Positions 33,745 through 41,069 of a stretch of DNA of 64,000 bases are shown piece by piece. A program made the position numbers and the translations under genes. Source of the stretch: Amycolatopsis sp. FDAARGOS 1241 (lineage in GTDB: Bacteria > Actinomycetota > Actinomycetes > Mycobacteriales > Pseudonocardiaceae); the NCBI RefSeq assembly GCF_016889705.1, contig NZ_CP069526.1, forward strand, positions 5,952,001 to 6,016,000, given 5' to 3'. The notes below the pieces were generated by a model. That model worked only from the letters and a program-made list of their open reading frames with translations, did not search any database and was not told the DNA's origin. Numbering within the stretch: the stretch's first letter is position 1; every line of letters starts with the position of its first letter.

Positions 33745-34487
33745 CCCGAGTGTCCGCCGTCCTGTCCGTTCGCGGACTGCGCAAGTCCTTCACCCTGCAC
33801 ACGATCGACGGCCGCACCGTGCACTCGCTGCACGGTGTCGACCTCGACGTGCGCGCCGGTGAGCACGTCGCGCTCGCCGGGCCGAGCGGCGCCGGCAAGT
33901 CTTCGCTGCTGCGCTGCGTGAACCGCACCTACCTGCCCGACTCCGGTTCCGTCGGGCTGCGCACCGGCGCCGGCGAGGAGCTCGAGCTGACCGAGCTGCC
34001 CGACCGCGCGATGGCGCGGGTCCGCGGCCGCGAATTCGGCTACGTGTCCCAGTTCCTGGCCGCTCCCCCGCGCACCGGGCCGCTCGAGGTCGTCGCCGCG
34101 ACCGCCCGCCGCCGCGGGATGGCCCGCGCCGAGGCGCGCGAGGCCGGCGCCGAAGCACTCAAGCGGCTCAACCTCGACGAAGCGCTGTGGGACGTCGACT
34201 GCTCGGTGCTCTCGGGTGGCGAACGCCAGCGCGTGAACCTCGCGGCGGGCACGGTCCGCCCGCCGCGGCTGCTGCTGCTCGACGAACCGGTGTCGGCCCT
34301 CGACCCGGCCAACCGCGAGGCCGCGCTGGACCTCATCGCTTCGCTCACCGCGCAGGGCGTGGCGGTGCTGGCGGTGTTCCACGACCTCGACGCCATGCGG
34401 CGCCTGGCTTCCCGCGTCGTGCTGATGAGCGAAGGTCGCATCGCTCGCGACGGCGCGCCCGAAGAGATCCTGGAGGAAGTGGCATGA
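33741..34487 (+). CDS. phnL: C-P lyase ATPase subunit PhnL
   Basis: The 248-residue protein is an ABC-type ATPase: LRKSFTLHTIDGRTVHSLHGVDLDV at the start is the PhnL pattern, Walker A GPSGAGKSS, YVSQFLAAPPRTGPLEVVA as Q-loop region, signature LSGGERQRVNLAAG, Walker [13 protein letters not shown] and H-loop VFHDLD. In E. coli, PhnL stacks on PhnK upon the core complex; it is not a transporter. The GTGA overlap with phnJK and the ATGA overlap with the following mini-ORF indicate coupled translation. Confidence 0.93.
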   Translation: MTRVSAVLSVRGLRKSFTLHTIDGRTVHSLHGVDLDVRAGEHVALAGPSGAGKSSLLRCVNRTYLPDSGSVGLRTGAGEELELTELPDRAMARVRGREFGYVSQFLAAPPRTGPLEVVAATARRRGMARAEAREAGAEALKRLNLDEALWDVDCSVLSGGERQRVNLAAGTVRPPRLLLLDEPVSALDPANREAALDLIASLTAQGVAVLAVFHDLDAMRRLASRVVLMSEGRIARDGAPEEILEEVA

Positions 34488-34525
34488 CCACTGCTGACGA
34501 ACTCACGACCGCGGAGGCAGCGTGA
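34484..34525 (+). CDS. 13-codon bridging ORF between phnL and phnM
   Basis: ATG 34484 overlaps the phnL stop (ATGA). The frame reads MTTADELTTAEAA, and its TGA (34523-34525) overlaps the phnM GTG (GTGA). It contains GCGGAGGCA, which can serve as the phnM ribosome site. It is most simply a translational-coupling element keeping ribosomes moving from phnL to phnM. The similarity of its first residues (MTTADE) to those of PhnM (MTTEVFE) hints at a duplicated start. Confidence 0.5.
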   Translation: MTTADELTTAEAA

Positions 34526-35727
34526 CGACCGAGGTGTTCGAGTCGAGGATGGACCAGTGGACGCTCGGCGCGCCGCCGGCGGACTACGTGCTCGGGCACG
34601 TGCGCGCGGTGCTGCCGGACCGCGTGCTCGACGACGCGCTCGTGGCGGTGCGCGAGGGGGTGCTCGCCGCGGTGGAGCCGCACCTGCCCGGCGTCGAGGC
34701 CGATGTGGACGGTCAGGGCCTGCTGCGCGTGCCGGGGCTCGTCGACGTGCACAGCGACGGGCTCGAGAAGGAGCGGCTGCCGCGCCCCGGCGCGGAGCTG
34801 CCGATGGAGTTCGCGCTGCTGTCGTTCGAGGGCAAGCTGCGCGCCGCCGCCGTGACGACGGTGTTCCACGGCGCCGGGTTCGAGCAGAGTCACGGGCGGG
34901 GGCTCGCCCGCACCGTCGAGCGCGCCGGGCAGGTGTGCCTCGCGGTGGACGACCGCCCGGCCGGCCTGGTCGACCACCGGATCCTCTACCGGCTCGACGT
35001 CCGCTCCCCCGAAGGGCTGCAGGCGCTGCGGGACCGGCTCGCGGCGGCGCCCGGCACGGGCGTCGCGCCGCTCGTGTCGCACGAGGACCACACGCCGGGC
35101 CAGGGCCAGTACGCCGACCGCAGCTACTACGAGCGCTACCTCGTCGGCACCCGCGGGATGTCGCAGCAGGAAGCCGCCGAACACGTGACCAGCCTGATCG
35201 CCGAACGCGACGGCCGGCTGGGCGTGCGCGAGGACGCGATGGCGTGGCTCGGTGAACAGGCCCGCGCGGGCCGGATCCGCCTGCTGGGACACGATCCCGC
35301 GTCGGCCACGGAGATCGGCGAGCTCGTGGCCCGCGGCGGGTCCGTGGCCGAGTTCCCGACCACCGTCGAGGCGGCCCGGGCGGCGCGCGAGCGCGGCCTG
35401 CCCGTGGTGATGGGCGCGCCCAACGTGCTGCGCGGCGGTTCACACAACGGCAACGCGTCGGGCCGCGACCTCGTGGCCCTCGGACTGGTGACGGCGCTCG
35501 CGTCGGACTACCTGCCCTCGGGCTTGCTCGCGGCGGCGTTCGCGCTCGCCGACGACGGCCTCGTCACGCCGGCCGAGGCGATCGGCCTCGTCACGGCGGG
35601 CCCCGCGGCCGTCGCCGGCCTGACCGACCGCGGCCGGCTCGAACCGGGCCTGCGTGCCGACCTCGCCCTGATCGCGGCGGGCCCGCGCTGGCCGGTCGTG
35701 CACACCACGCTGGTGAGCGCGGCATGA
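34522..35727 (+). CDS. phnM: Alpha-D-ribose 1-methylphosphonate 5-triphosphate diphosphatase
   Basis: The 401-residue amidohydrolase-superfamily protein removes pyrophosphate from the ribose-phosphonate triphosphate made by PhnGHIL. Family signs are VPGLVDVHSDGLEKERLPRP (metal ligands), FALLSFEGKLRAAAVTTVFHG, APLVSHEDHTPGQGQYAD, IRLLGHDPAS, VVMGAPNVLRGGSHNGN and ALASDYLPSGLLAAAF (the late Asp). All are intact. The GTG start overlaps the mini-ORF, and the stop overlaps a second mini-ORF. Confidence 0.94.
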   Translation: MTTEVFESRMDQWTLGAPPADYVLGHVRAVLPDRVLDDALVAVREGVLAAVEPHLPGVEADVDGQGLLRVPGLVDVHSDGLEKERLPRPGAELPMEFALLSFEGKLRAAAVTTVFHGAGFEQSHGRGLARTVERAGQVCLAVDDRPAGLVDHRILYRLDVRSPEGLQALRDRLAAAPGTGVAPLVSHEDHTPGQGQYADRSYYERYLVGTRGMSQQEAAEHVTSLIAERDGRLGVREDAMAWLGEQARAGRIRLLGHDPASATEIGELVARGGSVAEFPTTVEAARAARERGLPVVMGAPNVLRGGSHNGNASGRDLVALGLVTALASDYLPSGLLAAAFALADDGLVTPAEAIGLVTAGPAAVAGLTDRGRLEPGLRADLALIAAGPRWPVVHTTLVSAA

Positions 35728-35807
35728 GCGAGCGCGCGAGCGAATCATGCACCGCAGCCCCCGTGGCTCACGCCGCGGCGCCGAGCGTCAGCGAGGTGCG
35801 CGCATGA
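35724..35807 (+). CDS. 27-codon bridging ORF between phnM and the phosphatase gene
   Basis: ATG 35724 overlaps the phnM stop and TGA 35805-35807 overlaps the next ATG, both as ATGA. The product begins MSERASES and is Ala/Ser-rich. The DNA ATGAGCGAGCG..AGCGAATCATG resembles a short sequence often seen before genes in actinomycetes, so it may be an inserted intergenic repeat that by chance or selection keeps an open frame. GTCAGCGAGGTGCG before 35804 is a weak ribosome site. Confidence 0.45.
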   Translation: MSERASESCTAAPVAHAAAPSVSEVRA

Positions 35808-36625
35808 GCCACATCGGCTGGCCCGTGCCCGAACCCGTCATCCCCGAGGGAACGCACCCCGCGCTGGCCGACGCGACCCGGGCGGCCGTCGCGGCGTTCG
35901 CGGCGGCGCGGGCGAAGCACACGCGGGCGGAGCTGGCGGAGAAGGTGCAGATGGGCGCCGACGGGACGCCGACGATGCGGCTGGACATCCTCGTCGACAC
36001 CGCCGTCGCCGAGGTCGTCGACCGGCACCGGGTGAACCTGCTCAGCGAGGAGATCGGCGTGATCGACCACGGGTCGGCCGTGACGCTCGTGGTCGACCCG
36101 GTCGACGGCACCGCCAACGCGGCCGCCGGCGTGCCGCTATCGGCGTTCGCGGGGGTGGTCGCGGTCGACGGGGTCGCGCGGGAGGCGCTGACCTGCTGGC
36201 TCGACACCGGCCGCTGCTGGCACGCGGTCGCGGGCGAACCCACGCCGTACCGGACGACCGGCCGCCGTGAGCTCGACGGCGCGGCCGTGAACCTGCTGCG
36301 GCCCCACGGGCCGGACGACGCCGCGTGGTGGCGGGTGGCCAAACGCGCCGCGCGCGTGCGGATCCTGTCCACCAGCTGCCTGGAGGCGGCGCTGGTCGCC
36401 GAGGGCTCCACCGACGCGTTCGCCGACGCCGGCTCCGATACCCACCGGATCATGGACCTCGCCGCGGCGATGGTCATGGTCCCCGCCGCCGGCGGCGCGG
36501 TGCTCGACGTGCGCGGGCGGCCGCTGGAGATCGACCCCGACCTGACGCGCCGCTGGTCCGGCGTCGTCGCCGCCACGCGCGAGCTCGCGGAGCAGCTCGC
36601 CGCCACCCTCGAGGAGAAGCCGTGA
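35804..36625 (+). CDS. Inositol-monophosphatase-family phosphatase in the phn operon
   Basis: The 273-residue protein has the metal-binding sites of the Li-sensitive phosphatase family: Glu in LLSEEIGV, the DPVDGTANAAAG motif, and a late Asp in HRIMDLAAAMVMVPAAGG. It should remove a phosphate group from a sugar or inositol phosphate in the cytoplasm. It sits between phnM and an HD-domain gene with ATGA/GTGA overlaps, where other operons carry phnN or phnP. A ribose phosphate released by C-P lyase is the likely substrate, but this is inference from position. Confidence 0.85.
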   Translation: MSHIGWPVPEPVIPEGTHPALADATRAAVAAFAAARAKHTRAELAEKVQMGADGTPTMRLDILVDTAVAEVVDRHRVNLLSEEIGVIDHGSAVTLVVDPVDGTANAAAGVPLSAFAGVVAVDGVAREALTCWLDTGRCWHAVAGEPTPYRTTGRRELDGAAVNLLRPHGPDDAAWWRVAKRAARVRILSTSCLEAALVAEGSTDAFADAGSDTHRIMDLAAAMVMVPAAGGAVLDVRGRPLEIDPDLTRRWSGVVAATRELAEQLAATLEEKP

Positions 36626-37158
36626 CCCTCACCCGCGAAGACCTCGCCGGGCTCGTCGACGGGCTCGCCGGGCTGCCCTACGGCGGCGAGCCGGTGGACC
36701 AGCGCAGCCACGCGCTGCAAGCCGGCTGGTTCGCCGCGCGCCACGGCGCCGACGACGAACTGCTGCTCGCCGCGGTGCTGCACGACATCGGCCGCGCGCG
36801 GGCGGTGCAAGCCGAGTGGCCCGAGCTGCCCCACGAGCTGTCGGGCGCCGAGTTCGCGCGCCGCCACCTCGGCGAGCGGGCGGCGTGGATCATCGCGCAG
36901 CACGTGCCCGCCAAGCGCTACCTGGTGGCCACCGATACCGAGTACCACGACCACCTCAGCCCGGCGTCCGTCGCGTCGCTGATCGTGCAGGGCGGCCCGA
37001 TGACGGCCGAGGAGGTCGCCGAGTTCGCGGCTCACCCGAACGCCGACGAGGCCGTGCTGGTGCGCCGCTGGGACGACGACGCCAAGGACCCGGACGGCCC
37101 GGTGCTGGAGACGGCCGACGTGCTCGCGGCGTACGACCGGTTCCTCGCGGCCCGCTGA
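36622..37158 (+). CDS. PhnZ-like HD-domain protein (phosphonate-operon HD family)
   Basis: The 178-residue protein has the HD metal residues H30, H54-D55, H71 and H94, plus K98 in HVPAKRYL. It also has Y20 and E23 in LPYGGEPVDQ. The spacing copies that of PhnZ, the mixed-valent diiron oxygenase that cleaves 1-hydroxyphosphonates, where Tyr/Glu gate the iron and Lys binds the phosphonate. The ending LIVQGGPMTAEEVAEF and RRWDDDAKDP also fit. It is the last gene of the operon, coupled to the phosphatase gene by GTGA. PhnY, the partner hydroxylase, is not present, so either an oxygenase or a phosphodiesterase role is possible. Confidence 0.82.
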   Translation: MTLTREDLAGLVDGLAGLPYGGEPVDQRSHALQAGWFAARHGADDELLLAAVLHDIGRARAVQAEWPELPHELSGAEFARRHLGERAAWIIAQHVPAKRYLVATDTEYHDHLSPASVASLIVQGGPMTAEEVAEFAAHPNADEAVLVRRWDDDAKDPDGPVLETADVLAAYDRFLAAR

Positions 37159-37409
37159 CCACCGCCGACCGCCGCGAGATCACCCGGAATGCGACGCACC
37201 TGGACGCCGGCGACGTCGCTCGGGTGCGCCGCCCCACCGCCGCGGTCGCGCCCGAATGCCCGAAAAGTGCCGTGCGTGGGAGGTCCTGATTGGACCGTCC
37301 GGCCCAAGCCGACGGCCGCGCGGGCACACTTCACGCGGCTGACAGGTCTCGTTCATCACCGCGTCGGCCGGCGCGCCTAGGTTCTGCTCGCCGAAGCCGA
37401 GGAGGGTCC
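37159..37409. other. Upstream region of the phosphatase gene
   Basis: No gene or hairpin terminator is seen in this gap. TAGGTT at 37378-37383 could be a -10 element, and GGAGGG at 37401 is the ribosome site of the next gene. Confidence 0.4.
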
Positions 37410-38969
37410 ATGTCCGAGTCCAGCAAACACACCGTCAGCCGCCGGGGAGCACTCGGCCTGTTGGGCGCCGGGGCGGCCGTGCCGCTGCTCGGCACCGGTG
37501 TGGCGAGCGCCGCCCCGCAGAGCGCCGCGTTCGTGCCGCAGGTGGGGTCCGGCACGACGCCCGTGCAGGGTCTGCACCTCACGTTCGGCCGCGACCCCTC
37601 GCGGCAGATGGTGGTCTCGTGGATCACCGAAGCGTCCGTGCGCAAGCCGCGGGTCCTCTACGGCACGCTCGACGGCGGCTTCGGCGCCGTGGCGCAGGCC
37701 GACACCCGCACGTACGTCGACGGCACGTCCGGCCGCACCGTGTGGGTGCACCACGCGCTGCTCGACCGGCTGCGCCCGGGCACCGAGTACATCTACGCCG
37801 CGCAGCACGACGGCGCGACCCCCGACGCGGCGACCTTCCGCACCGCGCCGAGCGGCCGGTCCGCGTTCACCTTCACGAGCTTCGGCGACCAGTCGGCTCC
37901 GCAGGTCACCTGGAACGCGAGCGGTGCCGTCGGGCTCGACGCCAACTCGACCCCGGCCACGAAGGACATCGTGACGGGCATCGAGACCGTCGCCCCGCTG
38001 TTCCACCTGCTCAACGGGGACCTGTGCTACGCGAACCTCGACCTCGACCGCGTGCGCACCTGGAACAACTTCTTCACCAACAACACCCGCTCCGCGCGCT
38101 ACCGCCCGTGGATGCCGGCCGCGGGCAACCACGAGATCGAGAAGCTCAACGGCGAGATCGGCCTGTCCGCGTACCAGGCGTACTTCGACCTGCCCTCCAC
38201 CGAAACCGACGCCGAGCTGGCCGGTCTCTGGTACGGCTTCACCGCCGGTTCCGTGCGGGTGATCGTGCTGCAGAACGACGACAACTGCCTGCAGGACGGC
38301 GGCGACGTCTACATCAACGGCTACTCCGGTGGCCGCCAGCTGGCCTGGCTGAAGAAGGAGCTGGCCGCGGCGCGGGCGTCGCGCGACATCGACTGGATCG
38401 TCGTCGCGATGCACCAGGTCATGGTCAGCACGTCCGACGCCAACGGCGCCGACCTCGGCCTGCGCGAGAAGTACGGGCCGCTGTTCGACCAGTACGGTGT
38501 GGACCTGGTGCTGTGCGGGCACGAGCACGACTACGAGCGATCGCTGGCGGTGCACGGTGTCGTCTCCGGCAGCGAGACGCTCACGCCGAACCCCGTCTCG
38601 TCGGCCACCGACAACATCGACGCCACCCACGGCACGGTGCACATGATCCTCGGCGGCGGCGGCGTGTCCGGCACGACCAACGGCAGCTTCTTCAAGGACG
38701 GCACCGGCAAGGTCATCACCGCCGTGTCCGCGAAGGCCGACCCGACGTCGGGCAAGCGGGTGGCGACCTACGTCAAGGAGCAGGCCGTGTGGAGCGCGGT
38801 CCGCGACGAGGAACACCCGTACGGCTTCGCGGCCTTCACCGTGGACCCGGGCCGCCACCGCGGGGACACCACGACGATGCACGTGACGTACTACAACATC
38901 AACAAGCCGCACGGCGAGCTGTCGGTGTTCGAGAAGTTCTCGCTGCACCGCCGCCGCTCCGACGGCTGA
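37410..38969 (+). CDS. Tat-exported purple-acid-phosphatase-like metallophosphoesterase
   Basis: The 519-residue protein starts at ATG 37410 after GGAGGG. The N-terminus VSRRGALGLLGAGAAVPLL is a twin-arginine signal, with cleavage near ASA-AP. Residues ~50-145 form an Fn3-like purple-acid-phosphatase N-domain (LTFGRDPSRQMVVSWIT). The catalytic domain shows SFGDQS, LNGDLCYAN, AAGNHE, VAMHQ and CGHEHDYERS, the complete dinuclear metal set. It probably releases phosphate from esters outside the cell. Its place right behind the C-P lyase operon suggests shared control by phosphate limitation, though a separate promoter is likely. Confidence 0.9.
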   Translation: MSESSKHTVSRRGALGLLGAGAAVPLLGTGVASAAPQSAAFVPQVGSGTTPVQGLHLTFGRDPSRQMVVSWITEASVRKPRVLYGTLDGGFGAVAQADTRTYVDGTSGRTVWVHHALLDRLRPGTEYIYAAQHDGATPDAATFRTAPSGRSAFTFTSFGDQSAPQVTWNASGAVGLDANSTPATKDIVTGIETVAPLFHLLNGDLCYANLDLDRVRTWNNFFTNNTRSARYRPWMPAAGNHEIEKLNGEIGLSAYQAYFDLPSTETDAELAGLWYGFTAGSVRVIVLQNDDNCLQDGGDVYINGYSGGRQLAWLKKELAAARASRDIDWIVVAMHQVMVSTSDANGADLGLREKYGPLFDQYGVDLVLCGHEHDYERSLAVHGVVSGSETLTPNPVSSATDNIDATHGTVHMILGGGGVSGTTNGSFFKDGTGKVITAVSAKADPTSGKRVATYVKEQAVWSAVRDEEHPYGFAAFTVDPGRHRGDTTTMHVTYYNINKPHGELSVFEKFSLHRRRSDG

Positions 38970-38986
38970 GCCGCAGCAGGAAGACG

Positions 38987-39023
38987 GGGCGCCATCCGGG
39001 TGGGCCGGGGCGGCGCCCTTTTT
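38987..39023 (+). terminator. Rho-independent terminator
   Basis: GGGCGCC (38987-38993) pairs with GGCGCCC (39012-39018) and is followed by TTTTT. It ends the phosphatase transcript. Confidence 0.85.
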
Positions 39024-39168
39024 CCTTGTGCGGCTCAGCCTTGCCGGTCAACTCCTGCCGCGCGGTTGCACCCCGAATGGTCGCCGACACCCCGTTTCGG
39101 GGTCTTCGCAAGCGGTGTGCGCGCTACAGCTCGCGCCGGAGCCGGTGCCCCTCGGCCGACAGTCCTCT

Positions 39169-39279
39169 ATGGACATCCGGGCCAGCGAGGAGAGCCCGGA
39201 CGAATTGCGCCCGCTGGCGTCCTTCATCACCAACGGGCACGCCGGGCTGCCCGTCCGGCTCAGCCGCCGACCGAATTGA
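39169..39279 (+). pseudogene. Possible fragment of an effector-associated (EACC1-like) protein
   Basis: ATG 39169 reads MDIRASEESPDELRPLASF, then NGHAGLPVRLS, and stops after 36 residues. This resembles the first strand and helix of effector-associated constant component 1 proteins, which are ~110 residues and sit beside caspase- or protease-type effectors. The rest is absent and the convergent PPOX gene begins overlapping it. It is a remnant at best. Confidence 0.3.
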
Positions 39280-39655
39280 TGTGCTCCGCCTCGATCTTCC
39301 ACAGCACGCGGACCTGGTCGCGGCCGCCGTACCACGCGTAGGGCCGCCCGGTGTAGCGCTGGGCCAGCTTTTCGATGTGCTCGGCGCCGCCTTCTGTCGT
39401 GGCCTCCAGCACGCGCCCGCGCACCGCGAAGTACCGGTACGGGCGCTCGGCGTCCACCACGTTCAACGCCACCCGCGGATCCCGCGCGACGTTGCGCACC
39501 TTGCGGAACCCCTCGACCGTGTTGACCAGCACGTGCTTCCCGTCCGTGTCCACCCACGTCTGCGTCAACTGCGGCGACCCATCCGGCATCGACGTGGCGA
39601 TGAAGCACAGACTCGGCTTCTCCAGCAATGTCAGCAACTCCGCAGGCAACTCCAT
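39260..39655 (-). CDS. PPOX-class (F420/FMN) oxidoreductase
   Basis: The 131-residue protein has the split-barrel pattern. The first strand pair is SLCFIATSMPDGSPQLTQTWVD. HVLVNTVEGFRKVRNVARDPRVALNVVD is the flavin/F420 phosphate-binding stretch with Arg and Lys. YRYFAVRGRVLEATTEGG and a C-terminal strand VLWKIEAEHI follow. Actinobacterial members use F420H2 or FMN to reduce small unsaturated compounds. The ATG at 39655 is preceded by an AC-rich spacer. The substrate is unknown. Confidence 0.85.
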   Translation of the reverse strand: MELPAELLTLLEKPSLCFIATSMPDGSPQLTQTWVDTDGKHVLVNTVEGFRKVRNVARDPRVALNVVDAERPYRYFAVRGRVLEATTEGGAEHIEKLAQRYTGRPYAWYGGRDQVRVLWKIEAEHINSVGG

Positions 39656-39659
39656 GCCA

Positions 39660-39850
39660 CCACGCTAGTCGCCCACCACCCCCCATCCGACCGCACCCAC
39701 ACACCACCACACCGCACCGACACACCGGCACGGCACACCCCCGACAACCCCGCACCCAGACCCGCCCCACACCACCTACGACACCGCCACGCACGCACCC
39801 ACCGAACCTGCACCCAGACCCCGCCCTGCACCGAGACCCCGCCCTGCACC
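39660..39850. repeat. G-poor, AC-rich low-complexity stretch
   Basis: The + strand consists largely of CAC/CCC/ACC runs, so the minus strand is G/T-rich with several runs of three to six G. GACCCCGCCCTGCACC occurs twice with an 18-bp period (39817, 39835). No coding sense is seen on either strand. Confidence 0.6.
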
Positions 39851-39875
39851 TCGATCCGCAGCCCCAACGCGGTCC

Positions 39876-39921
39876 GGATCACCTTGTCAAGGCACGCTTT
39901 CCCGCCTTGACAAGGTGATCC
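39876..39921. repeat. Perfect 18-bp inverted repeat
   Basis: GGATCACCTTGTCAAGGC (39876-39893) is repeated as its exact complement at 39904-39921, with a 10-base spacer ACGCTTTCCC. It lies between the PPOX gene (minus) and the LysR gene (plus), both of which start outward, so it is not a terminator of either. A smaller hairpin (CGTCGCGC at 39971, complement at 39984-39991) follows. Confidence 0.8.
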
Positions 39922-40078
39922 AGACCGCCGTTACCATCCTCGGATCCGGGGTGGATTCAAACCAGCGCAACGTCGCGCTCCAGGCGCGACGAGCCGCTAA
40001 TACACCCACTCAAGTACTTTTCACCCCCATCCCTCACCACGCCCGCTCCACTGCCGCCGCAAAGCGGATAATCACCGC

Positions 40079-41014
40079 GTGGACGACGCACGCGCCGGAA
40101 AGGTCACTTTCGCCGACCTCGAGCTCCTGCTGAGCTTCGCGGACACCGAGCACTTCGGCCAGACCGCCGCCGAGCTCGGCGTCAGCGTCGCGACGGTCCA
40201 GCGCGGCATCCGCGCCCTCGAACGAAAACTGGAAATCCGCCTGGTCGAACAGGACGGCCGGCGCGTCCGCATGTTGCCCGCGGGTCACGTCCTGGTCCGC
40301 GAAGCCCACGCCGTGCTACGGGCCCGTTCCGAAGCCGTCGGCGCCGCCCTCGCCGACGCCGGCGAACCGCAGCGCCTGCTCAGGATCGCCCACACCTATT
40401 CCCTCGGCCTGGGCTTCGTCCCCTGCGTCCTCGCCGATCTGCTCGAGGAGCGCCCCGGACTCCGCCTCCGCTGCAGCCAGGGCCCGGCCACCGGAGTCGT
40501 CGAGATGCTCCTGCGGGGCGACGCCGACGTCGGTTTCTCCTCGGTGGCACCGACGGAAACCGACCTCGTGGTCGAGCCGCTGTTCACCGAGTCCCTGCTG
40601 CTGGCCGTGCCGGTCGGCGACCCGCTGGCGAACCGGGAACGGGTGTCGCTGCGGGAGGTCCGGGACCGGCCGTTCGTGGCGATGGAGCCGGGTTCGAGCA
40701 GCCGCACGCACATGGTCAACGCGTGCGCGCGGGCCGGGTTCGTGCCGAGGATCGCGGTGGAAGGCAACGACTTGTTCGTGGTCGAGTCCATGGTGGGCGC
40801 GGGGATCGGCGTGTCGGTGGTGCCCGAGGGCATGAACGACCACCAGCACCCGCGGATCACGCGGATCAAGATCGACGACCCGTCGTTCTCCGGCCGCACG
40901 ATCTTCCTCGCGTGGCACCGCAGCTCGACCGTGGCCGACAGCGTGCAGGCGCTCGCGCACCTCGCGCGCGAGCGCGGCAGGCTCATGTCGCGATCGTTGC
41001 GCCGCGTGCAATGA
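40079..41014 (+). CDS. LysR-family transcriptional regulator
   Basis: The 311-residue protein starts at GTG 40079. The winged helix is LELLLSFADTEHFGQTAAELGVSVATVQRGIRALERKLEIRLVEQ. The effector domain includes LLRGDADVGFSSVAPTETDLV, LLLAVPVGDPLANRERVSL and MEPGSSSRTHMVNACARAGF, with VESMVGAGIGVSVVPEGM near the end. It probably activates the MmgE/PrpD-MFS genes directly downstream, which lie on the same strand 55 bases on. The inducer may be a dicarboxylic or branched acid but is not determined. Confidence 0.9.
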   Translation: MDDARAGKVTFADLELLLSFADTEHFGQTAAELGVSVATVQRGIRALERKLEIRLVEQDGRRVRMLPAGHVLVREAHAVLRARSEAVGAALADAGEPQRLLRIAHTYSLGLGFVPCVLADLLEERPGLRLRCSQGPATGVVEMLLRGDADVGFSSVAPTETDLVVEPLFTESLLLAVPVGDPLANRERVSLREVRDRPFVAMEPGSSSRTHMVNACARAGFVPRIAVEGNDLFVVESMVGAGIGVSVVPEGMNDHQHPRITRIKIDDPSFSGRTIFLAWHRSSTVADSVQALAHLARERGRLMSRSLRRVQ

Positions 41015-41069
41015 TCCCGCCGCACGTTGGCGTTGTTCCCCACCGTAGACCTCCCTACGCTTTTCGATC

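Noticed and set aside
39950..40020. Possible tRNA-like end (GGATTCAAACC) near the inverted repeats
   Set aside because: No acceptor or anticodon stem can be built around it; the T-loop likeness is accidental.
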